Of a DNA stretch of 13,844 bases, positions 13,718-13,844 are shown one piece after another. Made by a program: the position numbers and the translations under genes. The notes under the pieces are model-generated. The model made no database searches. It worked only from the letters and a program-made list of their open reading frames with translations, and was not told the origin of the DNA. The DNA comes from Gammaproteobacteria bacterium (GTDB lineage: Bacteria; Pseudomonadota; Gammaproteobacteria; Steroidobacterales; Rariloculaceae), in contig SMWC01000024.1 in the NCBI GenBank assembly GCA_004357505.1, forward strand, positions 1 through 13,844. Reading direction: 5' to 3'. Within the stretch, counting starts at the first letter, position 1. Every line of letters begins with the position of its first letter.

Positions 13718-13726
13718 TGTGTGGGC
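13718..13726 (+). promoter_or_regulatory. rrn boxC
   Basis: TGTGTGGGC follows boxA by 15 bases and matches the boxC element of E. coli rRNA leaders. Confidence 0.75.
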
Positions 13727-13763
13727 GCTCGCATCGAAACAACGGTGCCAGAGCGTCTACTTA

Positions 13764-13782
13764 GGGGTGCTTCGTGCACCCC
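13764..13782 (+). repeat. Stable leader hairpin before 16S
   Basis: GGGGTGC (13764-13770) pairs with GCACCCC (13776-13782) around a TTCGT loop. It lies 29 bases before the 16S start, in the part of the leader where precursor processing signals occur. Confidence 0.6.
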
Positions 13783-13811
13783 GAAAGAAAGCGTTCAGGA
13801 CTCAAGCCTTT

Positions 13812-13844
13812 AAATTGAAGAGTTTGATCCTGGCTCAGATTGAA
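13812..13844 (+). rRNA. rrs: 16S ribosomal RNA, 5' end (cut by window edge)
   Basis: AAATTGAAGAGTTTGATCCT followed by GGCTCAGATTGAA is the universal start of bacterial 16S rRNA, including the 27F primer region. Only the first 33 bases are present. The start is placed at the AAATTGAAG that begins mature E. coli 16S. Confidence 0.97.

Larger units (their letters stand above)
13575..13811 (+). other. Transcribed leader of the rRNA operon
   Basis: The interval from the inferred P1 start to 16S contains a second promoter, a palindrome, boxB-boxA-boxC and a stable hairpin, annotated separately. The open frame that crosses it (13502-13813) is explained by this leader and is not a gene. No tRNA is present. 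Confidence 0.75.

Noticed and set aside
13502..13813. 103-codon open frame after tyrS
   Set aside because: It spans the rRNA promoters, boxA and the leader hairpin, which explain the sequence.

Overview
This window looks like the chromosome of a Gammaproteobacterium, with fairly GC-rich coding sequence. ErpA, RppH, AnmK, a MepM-type M23 peptidase and TyrS all match gammaproteobacterial families closely. From memory, the order erpA - anmK - M23 peptidase - tyrS - rRNA operon also occurs in Pseudomonas, so most of the window is a conserved housekeeping neighbourhood. The fused chorismate mutase/prephenate dehydrogenase and the exported PD40-amidohydrolase point away from Pseudomonas itself, perhaps to a Xanthomonadales-, Chromatiales- or Woeseia-like lineage. 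That placement is inference.

Layout. 1-402 is non-coding and AT-rich in its middle. 403-3981 is a minus-strand cluster read pdxH, then a CPXCG zinc-ribbon protein, then an exported PD40/amidohydrolase protein; the last two genes overlap by four bases (GTGA). 4174-7472 is a plus-strand cluster: tyrA, a possible 32-residue small ORF, rppH, a membrane coiled-coil protein (DUF6776-like), a bactofilin and erpA. 7496-12164 is a minus-strand cluster read mepM-like, anmK, ppk1. It converges on erpA with a 23-bp gap and an inverted repeat. 12279-13493 is tyrS on the plus strand, divergent from mepM. The last 350 bases hold an rRNA operon promoter region (P1-like, a second tandem promoter, boxB-boxA-boxC) and the first 33 bases of 16S rRNA.

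How the genes work together. There are three loose themes. The first is cofactor and amino-acid supply: PLP from PdxH, the tyrosine branch from TyrA, Fe-S delivery by ErpA. The second is the cell envelope: bactofilin, a membrane coiled-coil partner, an M23 endopeptidase and recycling of anhydro-muramic acid by AnmK. The third is RNA, phosphate and growth-rate physiology: RppH, polyphosphate kinase, TyrS and rRNA.

I found no phage, insertion sequence, CRISPR array, toxin-antitoxin pair or obvious defence system. The points most worth a second look are substituted metal-ligand positions in the exported amidohydrolase, an altered HGQT motif in AnmK, a KMSQS loop in TyrS, the small ORF between tyrA and rppH, and the bactofilin/coiled-coil pair. 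All product calls come from reading the translated sequence; no database search was run.
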